DNA of 64,000 bases from Microbispora sp. H11081 (GCF_012999535.1 NZ_JABBWV010000001.1:310001-374000), one strand, 5' to 3'. Shown: positions 9,013-18,033, numbered from the stretch's first letter. Program-made: numbers and translations. Notes: generated from the letters alone by a model not told the origin.

Positions 9013-10233
9013 GTGCCTTCTGTGCTTCCCGACGGCGATCCCGTCCCCGCGAGCGGCGAACTGCCGCCAGGGGCCCTCGACGGGCTCGGCTCCCGTCCTT
9101 TCGGCTTCTACGTGCACGTGCCGTTCTGCGCGACGCGCTGCGGCTACTGCGACTTCAACACCTACACCGCCGCCGAGCTCGGCCCCGGCGCCGCGCAGCG
9201 GGACTACGCCGCCACCGCGGTCGAGGAGATACGGCTTGCCCGGCGCGTGCTCGGGGACGCCGCGCCGCCCGTGGAGACCGTGTTCTTCGGGGGCGGCACG
9301 CCGACGCTGCTGCCCGCCGCCGATCTCGTACGGATCCTCGACGCCATCGGCGAGGAGTTCGGCCTGCGGCCCGGCGCCGAGGTGACGACCGAGGCCAACC
9401 CCGAGTCCGTGGACCCGGCCTACCTCAAGGAGTTGCGGGCGGGCGGGTTCACCCGGGTGAGCTTCGGCATGCAGAGCGCGGGCGAGCACGTCCTCGCCGT
9501 CCTCGACCGCCGGCACACCCCCGGCCGCCCCGCCGAGGCCGTACGGGAGGCCCGCGAGGCGGGGTTCGAGCACGTCAACCTCGACCTGATCTACGGCACG
9601 CCGGGGGAGAGCGACGCCGACTGGCGGGCCTCGCTTGAGGCCGCGCTGGCCGCCGGGCCCGACCACGTCTCGGCGTACTCCCTGATCGTCGAGGACGGCA
9701 CCCGGCTCGCCGCCCGGATCCGGCGCGGCGAGCTGCCGATGCCGGACGACGACACGGCGGCCGACCGCTACCTGATCGCCGAGGAGACGCTGACGGCCGC
9801 CGGGCTGAGCTGGTACGAGGTCTCCAACTGGGCCGCGGGCGACGAGGCCCGCTGCCGCCACAACCTGCTCTACTGGACCGGCGGCGACTGGTGGGGGGCC
9901 GGGCCCGGCGCGCACAGCCACGTCGGCGGCACCCGCTGGTGGAACGTCAAGCACCCCGTGGCGTACGCCGCGCGCCTGGCGGAGGGGGCCTCGCCCGCGC
10001 ACGCCCGCGAGGTGCTGGGGGCGGAGGACCGGGCCGTCGAACGGGTCATGCTGGAGCTGCGCCTCGTCTCGGGCCTCCCGCTCGCGGACATCGCCCCCGA
10101 GGCCCGTACGGCGTGCGCGCGGGCGCTGGCGGACGGGCTCTTCGAGGTGGAGGCGTTCAAGGCCGGCCGGGCCGTGCTCACGCTGCGCGGCAGGCTGCTC
10201 GCCGACGCCGTCGTGCGGGACCTGGTTCCTTAG
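9013..10233 (+). CDS. hemW: Radical SAM protein HemW
   Basis: A 406-residue radical SAM protein formerly annotated as oxygen-independent coproporphyrinogen III oxidase. The CxxxCxxC iron-sulfur motif is C39, C43, C46 in HVPFCATRCGYCDF, followed by FFGGGTPTLL and the HemW-type region SFGMQSAGEHVLAVLDRRH. HemW proteins are thought to carry or insert haem rather than to oxidise coproporphyrinogen. Its position just before the hrcA-dnaJ cluster is the conserved actinobacterial arrangement. It converges on the DUF3097 gene, with a repeat array filling the gap. Start GTG 9013. Confidence 0.93.
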   Translation: MPSVLPDGDPVPASGELPPGALDGLGSRPFGFYVHVPFCATRCGYCDFNTYTAAELGPGAAQRDYAATAVEEIRLARRVLGDAAPPVETVFFGGGTPTLLPAADLVRILDAIGEEFGLRPGAEVTTEANPESVDPAYLKELRAGGFTRVSFGMQSAGEHVLAVLDRRHTPGRPAEAVREAREAGFEHVNLDLIYGTPGESDADWRASLEAALAAGPDHVSAYSLIVEDGTRLAARIRRGELPMPDDDTAADRYLIAEETLTAAGLSWYEVSNWAAGDEARCRHNLLYWTGGDWWGAGPGAHSHVGGTRWWNVKHPVAYAARLAEGASPAHAREVLGAEDRAVERVMLELRLVSGLPLADIAPEARTACARALADGLFEVEAFKAGRAVLTLRGRLLADAVVRDLVP

Positions 10234-10296
10234 CGGCCCCCGAGAGCGGCCCGGGAACGTGGCCGTGGCCCGGAGCCAGGCCGGTCGTCCGCGTCC

Positions 10297-10475
10297 CGTC
10301 ATCGGTGCAAGATCACCGCGCGCGCCGCCGCTGGTCAGGAGTGGTCCGTACGGAACTCTGCGAGATCACGGAGGGCGGGCCCGCAGGCCGGCGGGGGTGT
10401 GCGCGACAAACTGCAAGATCACCACATGTGAAAGCGCAGGCAGGCGGGGATGGGTGCGGCAAACTGCAAGATCAC
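10297..10475 (-). repeat. Four-unit 53-bp-period intergenic repeat array (set 1)
   Basis: Reading the minus strand, four units begin at 10475, 10422, 10369 and 10316, exactly 53 bp apart. Their first 20 bases are GTGATCTTGCAGTTTGCCGC, GTGATCTTGCAGTTTGTCGC, GTGATCTCGCAGAGTTCCGT and GTGATCTTGCACCGATGACG, so similarity fades with distance from the DUF3097 gene. A CCTGC/CCAGC block recurs at bases 36-40 of the first three units. The first unit contains the TGA stop of the DUF3097 gene. The array fills the gap between two convergent genes. A second array of the same period lies at 37.03-37.19 kb. Confidence 0.85.
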
Positions 10476-11281
10476 GGGGAGGGGGTGGTGACGAAGTCGA
10501 TGAGTTCTTCGACGCGGCCGAGGAGTTCGGGCTCCAGGTCGGCGTAGGTCGTGACCCGGCCCAGGATGTGCCGCCACGCCTCCTGGGGGTCCATCCGCCA
10601 GCCGAGGGCGGCGATCACGCCCTCCTTCCACGGCACGCCGCGCGGCACGTCGGGCCACGCGGGGATGCCAAGCGCCCGCGGCTTGACCGCCTGCCAGATG
10701 TCCACGAACGGATGCCCGACGACGAGCACGTCGTCCCCGGACACCCGGGCGGCGATGCGGCTCTCCTTCGAACCGGGCACCAGGTGGTCCACGAGCACCC
10801 CCAGCCGCCTGCCCGGTTCAGGGGCGAACTCCTCGACGATGGCGGGCAGGTCGTCGACGCCTTCCAGGTATTCGACGACGACCCCCTCCACCCGCAGGTC
10901 GTGCCCCCAGATCTTCTCGACCAGGGCGGCGTCGTGGACGCCCTCGACGTAGACGCGGCTCTCCTTGGCGACCCGCGCGCGCAGGCCCTCGACCGCGATC
11001 GATCCCGAGGCGCTCCGCAGCGGCCCCTTCTGGCCGGCCTTGGGGCGCACCAGCGTGACCGGCTTGCCGTCGAGGAGGAAACCGGCGGGGGTCAGCGGGA
11101 ACACCCGCCGCCGGCCGAACCGGTCCTCCAGTGTCACCGCCTCCTTGTCGCAGGCCACCACGGCGCCGCAGAAGCGGCCCTCGGCGTCCTCGACCACGAG
11201 GTCGGGCTCGGCCGGGATCTCGGGGATCGTCCCCCGCCGTGGCCGCCGCCAGTCTCCGGAAAGCACGTCCCGCCCGTACAT
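10472..11281 (-). CDS. DUF3097 family protein
   Basis: A 269-residue soluble protein of the actinobacterial DUF3097 family, which begins with the typical MYGRDVLSGDWRRP and lies beside hemW and hrcA in many actinomycetes. Features include a stretch resembling an archease/Toprim-like nucleotide domain around RVYVEGVHDAALVEKIWGHDLR (about residues 102-123) and DDVLVVGHPFVDIW. The molecular function is not established. Its stop codon lies inside the first unit of a 53-bp repeat array. ATG 11281 is preceded by TAGCGT at leaderless spacing. Confidence 0.85.
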   Translation of the reverse strand: MYGRDVLSGDWRRPRRGTIPEIPAEPDLVVEDAEGRFCGAVVACDKEAVTLEDRFGRRRVFPLTPAGFLLDGKPVTLVRPKAGQKGPLRSASGSIAVEGLRARVAKESRVYVEGVHDAALVEKIWGHDLRVEGVVVEYLEGVDDLPAIVEEFAPEPGRRLGVLVDHLVPGSKESRIAARVSGDDVLVVGHPFVDIWQAVKPRALGIPAWPDVPRGVPWKEGVIAALGWRMDPQEAWRHILGRVTTYADLEPELLGRVEELIDFVTTPSP

Positions 11282-11288
11282 GCGGGGA

Positions 11289-11294
11289 ACGCTA
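11289..11294 (-). promoter_or_regulatory. -10 box (TAGCGT) for leaderless DUF3097 gene
   Basis: On the minus strand TAGCGT is followed by 7 nt (TCCCCGC) and the ATG at 11281. There is no purine-rich ribosome site in that gap. Confidence 0.6.
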
Positions 11295-11299
11295 GCAAA

Positions 11300-11926
11300 T
11301 CACGCCATGCGACGGCGGGCTCCCGAGCGGCGCACCAGCACGACGATCGTCACGGTCACCGCGGCGAGGAAGCCGATGGCGGGCAGCGCCAGCAGCGCGA
11401 GCGCGCCGCCCACCAGCCCGCCGATGTCGCCGGCGAGCTGCTTGCCGACGCCGAACCGCACTCCGTCGCCCTCACAGGCGACCTGGTAGGTGCCCGCGCT
11501 CGGGACGCCGACCTCGAACAGCAGCTCCCAGGTGGTGCCGTTCAGCGTGATGGTCTGGGAGGCGGCGGGCCGGGTCAGCCGCACCTGCGGGTCGGAGCCG
11601 TCTCCGAGCCTGCAGCTGACGTCGGTGGGCTGGTCGACCGCGGCGTAGATCGCGGGGCTGTCCGCGGGGTCGAGCGCGACGTTCACCGACTGCCCGCCGG
11701 AGAAGGTCGTGGTGGGAGCGATGCCGCCGATCGTGGAGAACAGCCCGCCGGCGAACCCGCCGACCCCCGCCACCAGCAGGACGAAGAAGAGCGCCCAGGA
11801 GAGGAAGATCCACAGCAGGCGGGGCCGGATCGGCCGGGGGCCGCCGTACGGCGGGGGAGCGGGGTGCGGCGTCCACGGGAAAGCGCCGGGCGGCGCGGCG
11901 GGTGCGGGGTTCTGGTTCTCGTACAT
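11300..11926 (-). CDS. Hypothetical two-helix membrane protein
   Basis: A 208-residue protein I do not recognise by family. It has a proline-rich cytoplasmic N-terminus (about residues 1-34), a first membrane helix LLWIFLSWALFFVLLVAGVG (about 37-56), an extracellular region of about 110 residues with two cysteines (CRLGDGSD and VACEGDG), and a second helix near the C-terminus (LALLALPAIGFLAAVTVTIV), ending in a basic tail. The topology suggests a surface domain between two helices. I use ATG 11926; an upstream GTG at 11950 is possible. It lies divergent from hrcA. Confidence 0.65.
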   Translation of the reverse strand: MYENQNPAPAAPPGAFPWTPHPAPPPYGGPRPIRPRLLWIFLSWALFFVLLVAGVGGFAGGLFSTIGGIAPTTTFSGGQSVNVALDPADSPAIYAAVDQPTDVSCRLGDGSDPQVRLTRPAASQTITLNGTTWELLFEVGVPSAGTYQVACEGDGVRFGVGKQLAGDIGGLVGGALALLALPAIGFLAAVTVTIVVLVRRSGARRRMA

Positions 11927-12019
11927 GAGGTGAAGAATCGACCATGTCACTTGCCGTCGATTTGCAGCCCGCTTGTCCTGGTGTCCTTCGCGTTATCGCA
12001 CCACGCGGGGTGGTAGCCG

Positions 12020-12025
12020 TACACT
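12020..12025 (+). promoter_or_regulatory. Probable -10 box of hrcA-dnaJ operon
   Basis: TACACT overlaps the left end of the CIRCE inverted repeat, placing the expected transcription start inside the operator, so HrcA bound there would block transcription. A clear -35 hexamer is not seen. Confidence 0.5.
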
Positions 12026-12051
12026 TGGCACTCGGGAACACAGAGTGCCAG
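12025..12051. promoter_or_regulatory. CIRCE operator (HrcA binding site)
   Basis: TTGGCACTC, nine bases, then GAGTGCCAG. This is the CIRCE layout (canonical TTAGCACTC-N9-GAGTGCTAA) with paired changes in both arms. It lies 33 bp before the hrcA start and predicts HrcA autoregulation of the hrcA-dnaJ operon, released on heat shock. Confidence 0.92.
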
Positions 12052-12084
12052 AGTCGGTGTTTCCAGGCACAGGGAGGTGACACA

Positions 12085-13098
12085 TTGCTCGACGACCGCA
12101 AGCTCGCCGTTCTCCGCGCCATCGTCGAAGACCACGTGTCCACCAACGAGCCGGTGGGTTCCAAGGCCCTCGCGGACAGGCACAACCTCGGCGTCTCCCC
12201 GGCGACGATCCGCAACGACATGGCGGCGCTGGAGGAGCAGGGATATATCACCCAGCCGCACACCAGCGCCGGCAGGGTGCCCACCGACAAGGGTTACCGG
12301 TTGTTCGTCGACCGGCTGTCGCAGATCAAGCCGCTGTCGGGCGCGGAGCGCAGGGCGATCGAGACGTTCCTCGCGGGCGCGGTGGACCTCGACGAGATCG
12401 TCATGCGGACGGTGCGGCTGCTCGCGCAGCTCACCCGGCAGGTCGCGGTGGTCCAGTATCCATCGCTGACGAGGTCGTCCGTGCGTCACGTGGAGATCGT
12501 CCCGCTCGCCGAGCGGCGGGTGATGCTGGTGCTGATCCTGAACACGGGACGGGTCGAGCAACGGGTGGTCGACCTGCCCGAGGACATCGCCGACGACCGC
12601 ATCGCCCACCTGCGCGCCGAGCTCAACTCGTGCCTGGACGGGTGCGGGCTCTCCCAGGTGCCGGAGACCGTGGCCGACATCCCCGAGCGGCTGCCCCCCG
12701 AGGACAGGCCGGTGGCGGCTACGATCCTTTCCGTGCTGCTCGAGACGCTCGTGGAGCGGCACGAGGAGAAACTCGTGTTCGGGGGCACGGCCAACCTCGC
12801 CGCGGCGGACTTCAGCGTCGGCCTTCGCGACGTGCTGGAGGCGCTGGAGGAACAGGTCGTGCTCATCCGCCTGCTGGGGGAGACCGGCGGGCTGTCCGAC
12901 ATCACCGTCAGAATCGGATCCGAGAATCCCTACAGCGGGCTGCGCGGCACCTCTATCGTGGCCGCCGGGTACGGTTCGGGCGACAAGGAACTGGCCCGGC
13001 TCGGAGTGCTGGGCCCGACGCGAATGGACTATCCGGTGACGATGGGTGCGGTGCGCGCGGTGGCGCGTTACGTTGGCCAGATCCTGGCGGGGTCATAA
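12085..13098 (+). CDS. hrcA: Heat-inducible transcription repressor HrcA
   Basis: A 337-residue repressor of class I heat-shock genes. The winged helix is at the N-terminus ([20 protein letters not shown], then [14 protein letters not shown], about residues 21-54), followed by the GAF-like dimerisation domain; [23 protein letters not shown] near the end is typical. The start is TTG 12085 ([17 protein letters not shown]), because AGGGAGGTGA is directly upstream at good distance and family members begin there; the frame is open further upstream but through the CIRCE operator. Its stop abuts the dnaJ start. Confidence 0.95.
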   Translation: MLDDRKLAVLRAIVEDHVSTNEPVGSKALADRHNLGVSPATIRNDMAALEEQGYITQPHTSAGRVPTDKGYRLFVDRLSQIKPLSGAERRAIETFLAGAVDLDEIVMRTVRLLAQLTRQVAVVQYPSLTRSSVRHVEIVPLAERRVMLVLILNTGRVEQRVVDLPEDIADDRIAHLRAELNSCLDGCGLSQVPETVADIPERLPPEDRPVAATILSVLLETLVERHEEKLVFGGTANLAAADFSVGLRDVLEALEEQVVLIRLLGETGGLSDITVRIGSENPYSGLRGTSIVAAGYGSGDKELARLGVLGPTRMDYPVTMGAVRAVARYVGQILAGS

Positions 13099-14235
13099 GT
13101 GTCCAACGACTACTACGCGACCCTGGGCGTTCGGCGCGACGCCAGCCAGGAAGAGATCAAGAAGGCGTATCGCCGTCTCGCCCGTGAGCTGCACCCGGAC
13201 GTCAACCCCGATCCGGAGACGCAGGAGCGGTTCAAGGAGATCAACCAGGCGTACGAGGTGCTGTCCGACGCGGGCAAGCGCCGCATGTACGACATGGGCG
13301 CCGACCCGTTCGGCGGCGCCGGGGGCGCCGGGGCCGCCGGTTTCGGCGCGGGCTTCCCGTTCAGCGACATCATGGACGCCTTCTTCGGCTCGGCGGGCGG
13401 CGGGGCGCGTGGTCCCCGCTCGCGCGCCCGCCGGGGCCGCAACGCCACGATCCGGGTCGAGCTCGACCTGTCCGAGGCGGCCTTCGGCACGACCCGCGAG
13501 ATCACGGTCGACACGGCCGTGGTCTGCGACGTCTGCCAGGGCTCGGGGGCGGCGGCCGGCACCCACCCCGACACCTGCGACATGTGCCACGGGCGCGGCG
13601 AGGTCTCGCAGGTGACCCGCTCGTTCCTCGGCCAGGTCATGACCTCCCGCCCCTGCCCCCAGTGCGGCGGGTACGGCAGCGTCATCCGGCAGCCCTGCAT
13701 GGAGTGCTCGGGCGAGGGCCGCGTGCGGACCCGGCGCACGATCAAGGTCAGGATCCCGGCCGGTGTCGAGGACGGCACGCACATCCAGCTCGCCGGCGAG
13801 GGCGAGGTCGGCCCCGGCGGCGGACCTCCCGGCGACCTGTTCCTGGAGATCGTGGAGCGGCCGCACCAGATCTTCGAGCGGCGCGGCGACGACCTGCACT
13901 GCACGGTGCACATCCCGATGACCGCCGCCGCGCTCGGCACCCTGATCACGATCGAGACCCTCGACGGGGCCGAGGAGATCGACGTACGGCCCGGCACCCA
14001 GGCCGGCCAGGTCATCCCGCTGTACGGCAAGGGCATCCAGCGGCTCAACGAGACCGGCAGGGGCGACCTGCTGATCCACGTGAACGTCGAGACGCCGGCC
14101 AAGCTCGACCCGCAGCAGGAGGAACTGCTGCGCGAGCTGGCGAAGCTGCGTGGGGAGGAGCGGCCGCCCGGCAAGTTCTCCCCCGGTCAGCAGGGCTTCT
14201 TCTCCCGCCTGCGGGACGCCTTCAACGGCCGCTGA
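13099..14235 (+). CDS. dnaJ: Molecular chaperone DnaJ
   Basis: A 378-residue type I J-protein, the HSP70 co-chaperone. The J domain occupies residues 1-70 with HPD at 32-34, followed by a Gly/Phe-rich linker ([19 protein letters not shown]). Four zinc motifs follow: [24 protein letters not shown] and CMECSGEG, then the C-terminal substrate domains. It begins with GTG at the base after the hrcA stop, so translation is probably coupled. In actinomycetes this hrcA-linked copy (often called DnaJ2) is distinct from the one in the dnaK operon; no dnaK or grpE is here. Confidence 0.95.
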   Translation: MSNDYYATLGVRRDASQEEIKKAYRRLARELHPDVNPDPETQERFKEINQAYEVLSDAGKRRMYDMGADPFGGAGGAGAAGFGAGFPFSDIMDAFFGSAGGGARGPRSRARRGRNATIRVELDLSEAAFGTTREITVDTAVVCDVCQGSGAAAGTHPDTCDMCHGRGEVSQVTRSFLGQVMTSRPCPQCGGYGSVIRQPCMECSGEGRVRTRRTIKVRIPAGVEDGTHIQLAGEGEVGPGGGPPGDLFLEIVERPHQIFERRGDDLHCTVHIPMTAAALGTLITIETLDGAEEIDVRPGTQAGQVIPLYGKGIQRLNETGRGDLLIHVNVETPAKLDPQQEELLRELAKLRGEERPPGKFSPGQQGFFSRLRDAFNGR

Positions 14236-14324
14236 TCGGGTGGCATGAGCGAGCGCGGCGAGCAGGCCGGCAGGCACAGGGCGTTTCGCGAACGCGGCTC
14301 CGAGCCGTCGGGCGAGGAGGTGGC

Positions 14325-15059
14325 ATGAGCGTTCCGGTGTTCCTGTCGGAGGCGGCGGGCCTGGCGGCGGACACCGTCGTCCTGGACGGGCCCGAGGGCC
14401 GGCACGCGGCCGCCGTGCGCCGTCTGCGCCCGGGGGAGCGGATCGACCTGACCGACGGCGCGGGACGGGTGGCCGAGTGCACCGTCACGGCGGTGGGCAA
14501 GGACTCGCTGACCGCCGAGGTGCTGCGCCGGTTCGAGGTCGCGCCGCCCCGGCCGAGGCTGGTGGTCGTGCAGGGACTGCCCAAGGGCGACCGGGGTGAG
14601 CTCGCGGTCGAGATGATGACCGAGGCCGGGGTCGACGTGATCGTCCCGTGGGCCGCCGCCCGCTGCGTCACGCAGTGGAAGGGCGACCGGGCCGCCAAGT
14701 CCCTCGCTCGCTGGCGCGCGACGGCCCGCGAGGCGGCCAAGCAGGCCAGGCGCTTCCACCTGCCCGAGGTGACCGAGCAGGCCACGACCGCGCGGGTCCG
14801 TTCGCTGGTCTCGGCGGCGGCGCTCGCGGTGGTGCTGCACGAGGAGGCCGCCGAGCCGCTGAGCCGCCTGCCGCTGCCGGAGCGGCCGGGTGACATCGTG
14901 ATGATCGTGGGCCCTGAGGGCGGCGTCGCCGAGGAGGAGATCGCCGCGTTCAGGGAGGCGGGAGCCGTACCGGCCCTGCTCGGGCCCACGGTGCTGCGCA
15001 CCTCGACGGCCGGCCTGGCGGCGGCCGCCGTCCTGCTGTCCCGCTGCGGCCGCTGGTGA
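14325..15059 (+). CDS. rsmE: 16S rRNA (uracil(1498)-N(3))-methyltransferase RsmE
   Basis: A 244-residue SPOUT-class methyltransferase that modifies U1498 of 16S rRNA. The N-terminal PUA-like domain (HAAAVRRLRPGERIDLTDG) is followed by the SPOUT domain with QGLPKGDRGELAVEMMTEAGV, the SAM-binding trefoil-knot motif MIVGPEGGVAEEEI, and LLGPTVLRTSTAGLAA. ATG 14325 has AGGAGG 4 nt upstream. It follows dnaJ after 89 bp, the usual actinobacterial order, and is likely in the same operon. Confidence 0.94.
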   Translation: MSVPVFLSEAAGLAADTVVLDGPEGRHAAAVRRLRPGERIDLTDGAGRVAECTVTAVGKDSLTAEVLRRFEVAPPRPRLVVVQGLPKGDRGELAVEMMTEAGVDVIVPWAAARCVTQWKGDRAAKSLARWRATAREAAKQARRFHLPEVTEQATTARVRSLVSAAALAVVLHEEAAEPLSRLPLPERPGDIVMIVGPEGGVAEEEIAAFREAGAVPALLGPTVLRTSTAGLAAAAVLLSRCGRW

Positions 15060-15080
15060 GGGCTACCGGCGGCTGACCGG

Positions 15081-15749
15081 TCAGGGCGAGGGCGTCGTGT
15101 GGTTCGCCGAGTCCATCAGGGCAGTGTCCGACGGCGTCGGGCTCGGGGCCGCCGAGGGGGCGGCCGTCGTGGGCGGAGCCGTCGAGGGGCGGGGCGACAC
15201 CGAGGGCACCACCGTGGGCGGCTGCGTCACCGGCGCGGGCGTGCACGACGGCGGCAGGGACACGTCGGGTTCGACGACTCCCGGCTGGGTCGTGGGTGTG
15301 GCGCAGGGGTCGGACGGCGACGGCGCCGGCCTGGTGGTCATGCCCGTCTTGTGCGTCGGGGACGGGGTCGGCCGCTCCCGCGACGGGCTCGGCGTCACCG
15401 GCACGATCACGACCGGCTGCGAGGGCGCCGAGTGGGGCGGCCGGGTCACCGTCGAGGTGTCCCTCTTGTCCTCCTGCTCGTCGCCGGCGGGGGCGATTCC
15501 CGTCGACTGCGCCACCTGGTCGCGCAGGCCGGGGACGATCGCGACGACCGTGCCCGCCACGAGCACGGCCCCGGTGACGGCCGCTCCGACGCGCCACCAC
15601 AGCATGTTCCGCAGGCCGCGCAGGCCGCGCTGGTCGATTCGCCGGCGGATGATCTCTAGTCCATCGGGAGACGGCACGACCGCGTCCGCCTCCGCGCGCA
15701 GGGCACGGCGGAGCGACTCGCCGTACTCGTCGTCGGGCGGGAAGGTCAT
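15081..15749 (-). CDS. Single-pass membrane protein, partner of the upstream ECF sigma factor
   Basis: A 222-residue protein with a cytoplasmic N-terminal part of about 50 residues, one membrane helix (VGAAVTGAVLVAGTVVAIVPG, about residues 54-74; key hydrophobic core only) and a long Thr/Pro/Ser-rich, probably extracellular C-terminus. The ATG overlaps the stop of the sigma-factor gene (ATGA), so the two are translationally coupled. The topology and coupling suggest an anti-sigma-like sensor, although the zinc-binding HxxxCxxC motif of ZAS anti-sigma factors is absent. The function is inferred only from context. Confidence 0.65.
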   Translation of the reverse strand: MTFPPDDEYGESLRRALRAEADAVVPSPDGLEIIRRRIDQRGLRGLRNMLWWRVGAAVTGAVLVAGTVVAIVPGLRDQVAQSTGIAPAGDEQEDKRDTSTVTRPPHSAPSQPVVIVPVTPSPSRERPTPSPTHKTGMTTRPAPSPSDPCATPTTQPGVVEPDVSLPPSCTPAPVTQPPTVVPSVSPRPSTAPPTTAAPSAAPSPTPSDTALMDSANHTTPSP

Positions 15750-16351
15750 GAGAACTGCTCCAGTGCCATCCGTAGTGCGGCCATGCCGCGGGCCGTGTGA
15801 CTTTTCACCGCGCCCTTGCTGATGCCCATCGCGTGCGCGATCTCGGCCTCCGAGAGATCGCCGTAGTATCGCAGCACCAGCGCCTCGCGCTGCCGGGTGG
15901 GTAAGCCGCGCAGCGCCTCGATGACGGCGGAACGCTCGAGCTCACCGATCGCGCCGTTCTCCGCGCTCGGCGCGTCCGGCAGGCCCTTGGGGGCGTACTT
16001 CTCGACGACCGCGCGGTGCCGCAGCACGGATCGCGATCGGTTAACGACCGATTGGCGAAGGTAGGCCAGTGCCTTGTCGGTGTCCCTCAGCCTGCGCCAG
16101 GCGCCGTGGATGGCGACGAACGCGTCCTGAACGACCTCTTCCGCGCTGGCCACGTCACGCACCAGCAGCACGGCGAGACGCACCAGTGACCGATAGTGAG
16201 CGCTGTACAGCGCCGTAACGGCCATGTCGGCATCCCACCCGACGGGCACCGTCCCCAACGACCTGTCGGCCACGAGGGTCTCGGTGGTCACATCGATAGG
16301 ACGCTCGTCATCCCCGGAGGGTTTACGTTCTTCCGATTCATGAGGGGGCAT
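15746..16351 (-). CDS. ECF-type RNA polymerase sigma factor (SigE-family-like)
   Basis: A 201-residue extracytoplasmic-function sigma factor. Region 2 is seen as LYSAHYRSLVRLAVLLVRD...AEEVVQDAFVAIHGAW, and region 4 as LPTRQREALVLRYYGDLSEAE plus IAHAMGISKGAVKSHTARGM. I chose ATG 16351 over the longer GTG at 16408 because a TAGTGT -10 candidate at 16374-16379 lies between them. Translationally coupled to a membrane protein that may hold it inactive. The regulon is unknown. Confidence 0.88.
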   Translation of the reverse strand: MPPHESEERKPSGDDERPIDVTTETLVADRSLGTVPVGWDADMAVTALYSAHYRSLVRLAVLLVRDVASAEEVVQDAFVAIHGAWRRLRDTDKALAYLRQSVVNRSRSVLRHRAVVEKYAPKGLPDAPSAENGAIGELERSAVIEALRGLPTRQREALVLRYYGDLSEAEIAHAMGISKGAVKSHTARGMAALRMALEQFS

Positions 16352-16373
16352 GGCCCAGCGGTGTCCTCGCCCG

Positions 16374-16379
16374 ACACTA
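16374..16379 (-). promoter_or_regulatory. -10 box candidate (TAGTGT) for ECF sigma operon
   Basis: On the minus strand TAGTGT lies 22 nt before ATG 16351 and would give a short leader containing GGCGAGGA. It supports the shorter sigma-factor start. Confidence 0.4.
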
Positions 16380-16455
16380 GGGGGGTTTTCTGGTGCAGTC
16401 TCGCACACTCACATTAGCCAGGGGGATCTTTGCGGTAATCACCTAACGCGACGGC

Positions 16456-16461
16456 TAGGCT
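16456..16461 (+). promoter_or_regulatory. -10 box (TAGGCT) for leaderless HIT gene
   Basis: TAGGCT is followed by 7 nt and then the GTG at 16469. A TTGCGG at 16430-16435 could be the -35 with a long 20-bp spacer. Confidence 0.6.
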
Positions 16462-16468
16462 TTCGCGC

Positions 16469-16813
16469 GTGAGTGACTGCCTGTTCTGCAAGATCGTGGC
16501 CAGAGAGGTCCCGGCGGAGATCGTGCTGGAGACCGGACGGGCGCTGGCCTTCCGCGACATCAATCCGCAGGCGCCCACGCACGTGCTCGTCGTGCCCAAG
16601 GCACATCACGAGAACGCCGCCGCGCTCGCGGCGGCCGACGACGGCCTGGCCGACGACCTGCTCAAGGCGTGCCACGCGGTCGCCGTGCAGGAGGGCGTGG
16701 CCGAGAGCGGTTACCGGATCGTGTTCAACACCGGGCCCGGCGCCGGGCAGACCGTCTTCCACGTGCACGCGCACGTGGTGGGCGGCCGGAGCCTCACCTG
16801 GCCGCCCGGCTGA
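16469..16813 (+). CDS. HIT (histidine triad) family protein
   Basis: A 114-residue HINT-like nucleotide hydrolase. It has CLFCKIV at the N-terminus (two cysteines, a CxxC often seen in bacterial HINT), FRDINPQAPTHVLVVPK, and the triad HVHAHVV with H98, H100 and H102. Such proteins hydrolyse adenosine phosphoramidates or similar nucleotides; the physiological substrate is unknown. It stands before phoH as in many actinomycetes. GTG start at leaderless spacing from TAGGCT. Confidence 0.92.
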   Translation: MSDCLFCKIVAREVPAEIVLETGRALAFRDINPQAPTHVLVVPKAHHENAAALAAADDGLADDLLKACHAVAVQEGVAESGYRIVFNTGPGAGQTVFHVHAHVVGGRSLTWPPG

Positions 16814-16934
16814 TCGGCGGCGCCCGGCCCGCGCGAGCCGCCCGTACGGAGCGGTGCTCCGGTGGGGGCGGGACGACGGCTCGGCGGGGCGCCGCTCCTG
16901 GCCACGCGAGGGGGCGCGGATCGAGCCAGGGCAC

Positions 16935-16940
16935 TAGAGT
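16935..16940 (+). promoter_or_regulatory. -10 box candidate (TAGAGT) for phoH operon
   Basis: TAGAGT lies 42 nt before the phoH ATG and would give a leader of about 36 nt. This suggests phoH-ybeY-CBS protein can be transcribed separately from the HIT gene. Confidence 0.35.
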
Positions 16941-16982
16941 GGGAAGGAACTAGGGAGGCGATCAGGGCCGCAAGGGCCGCCC

Positions 16983-18005
16983 ATGTCCGAGTCACAGCAA
17001 ATCAGCAAGACCCAGGCCAAGGTAGTCATCCCCGAGGGGCAGCCGATGGTCAGCCTCCTCGGGTCGGGTGACGAACTGCTGCGGGTCATCGAGGGCGCCT
17101 TCAGCGCCGACATCCACGTGCGGGGCAACGAGATCACGATCACCGGCAGTCCGGAGGAGAGCGGCGTCGTCGTGCGCCTCTTCGAGGAGCTGGTGGAATT
17201 GGTCGGCTCGGGTGCCGAGCTGTCCCCAGACGCGGTCGAGCGCAGCATCCACATGTTGCGGCAGGCCACCGACCGTCCGGCCGAGGTGCTGTCCCTGGAC
17301 ATCCTGTCCGCGCGGGGCCGCACCATCCGCCCGAAGACGGTCAACCAGAAGCGGTACGTCGACGCGATCGACAGGCACACCATCGTCTTCGGCATCGGGC
17401 CCGCCGGCACCGGCAAGACGTACCTGGCGATGGCGAAGGCCGTGAAGGCCCTGCAGAACAAGCGGGTCAACCGGATCATCCTCACCCGCCCCGCCGTCGA
17501 GGCGGGGGAGCGGCTCGGCTTCCTGCCCGGCACGCTCTACGAGAAGATCGACCCGTACCTGCGGCCGCTGTACGACGCGCTGCACGACATGCTCGACCCC
17601 GACTCGATCCCGCGGCTGATGGCGGCGGGGACGATCGAGGTCGCGCCGCTCGCCTACATGCGCGGCCGGACGCTCAACGACGCCTTCATCATCCTGGACG
17701 AGGCGCAGAACACCTCGCCCGAGCAGATGAAGATGTTCCTGACCCGGCTCGGCTTCAACTCGAAGATCGTGGTCACCGGCGACGTCACGCAGATCGACCT
17801 GCCGGGCGGCCAGGACAGCGGGCTGAAGGTCGTCCAGCACATCCTCGAAGGCATCGAGGACATCCATTTCAGCAGGCTGACCAGTGCCGACGTCGTACGG
17901 CACAAGCTGGTGAGCGACATCGTCGACGCCTACGGCCGATACGACGCCGCGATGGCCTCGGAGCCGCGCGCGATCGCCAAGCGGCCGCGGAACAGCCGGC
18001 GATGA
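16983..18005 (+). CDS. phoH: PhoH family P-loop ATPase
   Basis: A 340-residue PhoH-like protein with an N-terminal KH-like/PhoH leader domain and the ATPase core: Walker [14 protein letters not shown] (about residues 140-152), Walker B with [19 protein letters not shown] (about 239-257), and [19 protein letters not shown]. These proteins are related to helicase ATPases and are thought to act in RNA metabolism. Co-location with ybeY (16S rRNA maturation) and era supports a ribosome-biogenesis role. It ends 28 bp before ybeY. Confidence 0.93.
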   Translation: MSESQQISKTQAKVVIPEGQPMVSLLGSGDELLRVIEGAFSADIHVRGNEITITGSPEESGVVVRLFEELVELVGSGAELSPDAVERSIHMLRQATDRPAEVLSLDILSARGRTIRPKTVNQKRYVDAIDRHTIVFGIGPAGTGKTYLAMAKAVKALQNKRVNRIILTRPAVEAGERLGFLPGTLYEKIDPYLRPLYDALHDMLDPDSIPRLMAAGTIEVAPLAYMRGRTLNDAFIILDEAQNTSPEQMKMFLTRLGFNSKIVVTGDVTQIDLPGGQDSGLKVVQHILEGIEDIHFSRLTSADVVRHKLVSDIVDAYGRYDAAMASEPRAIAKRPRNSRR

Positions 18006-18033
18006 TCACGAGCATGACGGGTGAGGAGACCCC

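Noticed and set aside
11944-12084. Longer HrcA beginning at 11944
   Set aside because: It would run through the promoter and CIRCE operator; TTG 12085 has an excellent ribosome site and matches the family start.
14236-14324. Terminator between dnaJ and rsmE (short stems GCGTT/AACGC and GGCTC/GAGCC)
   Set aside because: Stems are only 5 bp with no T-run, and the genes are probably co-transcribed.
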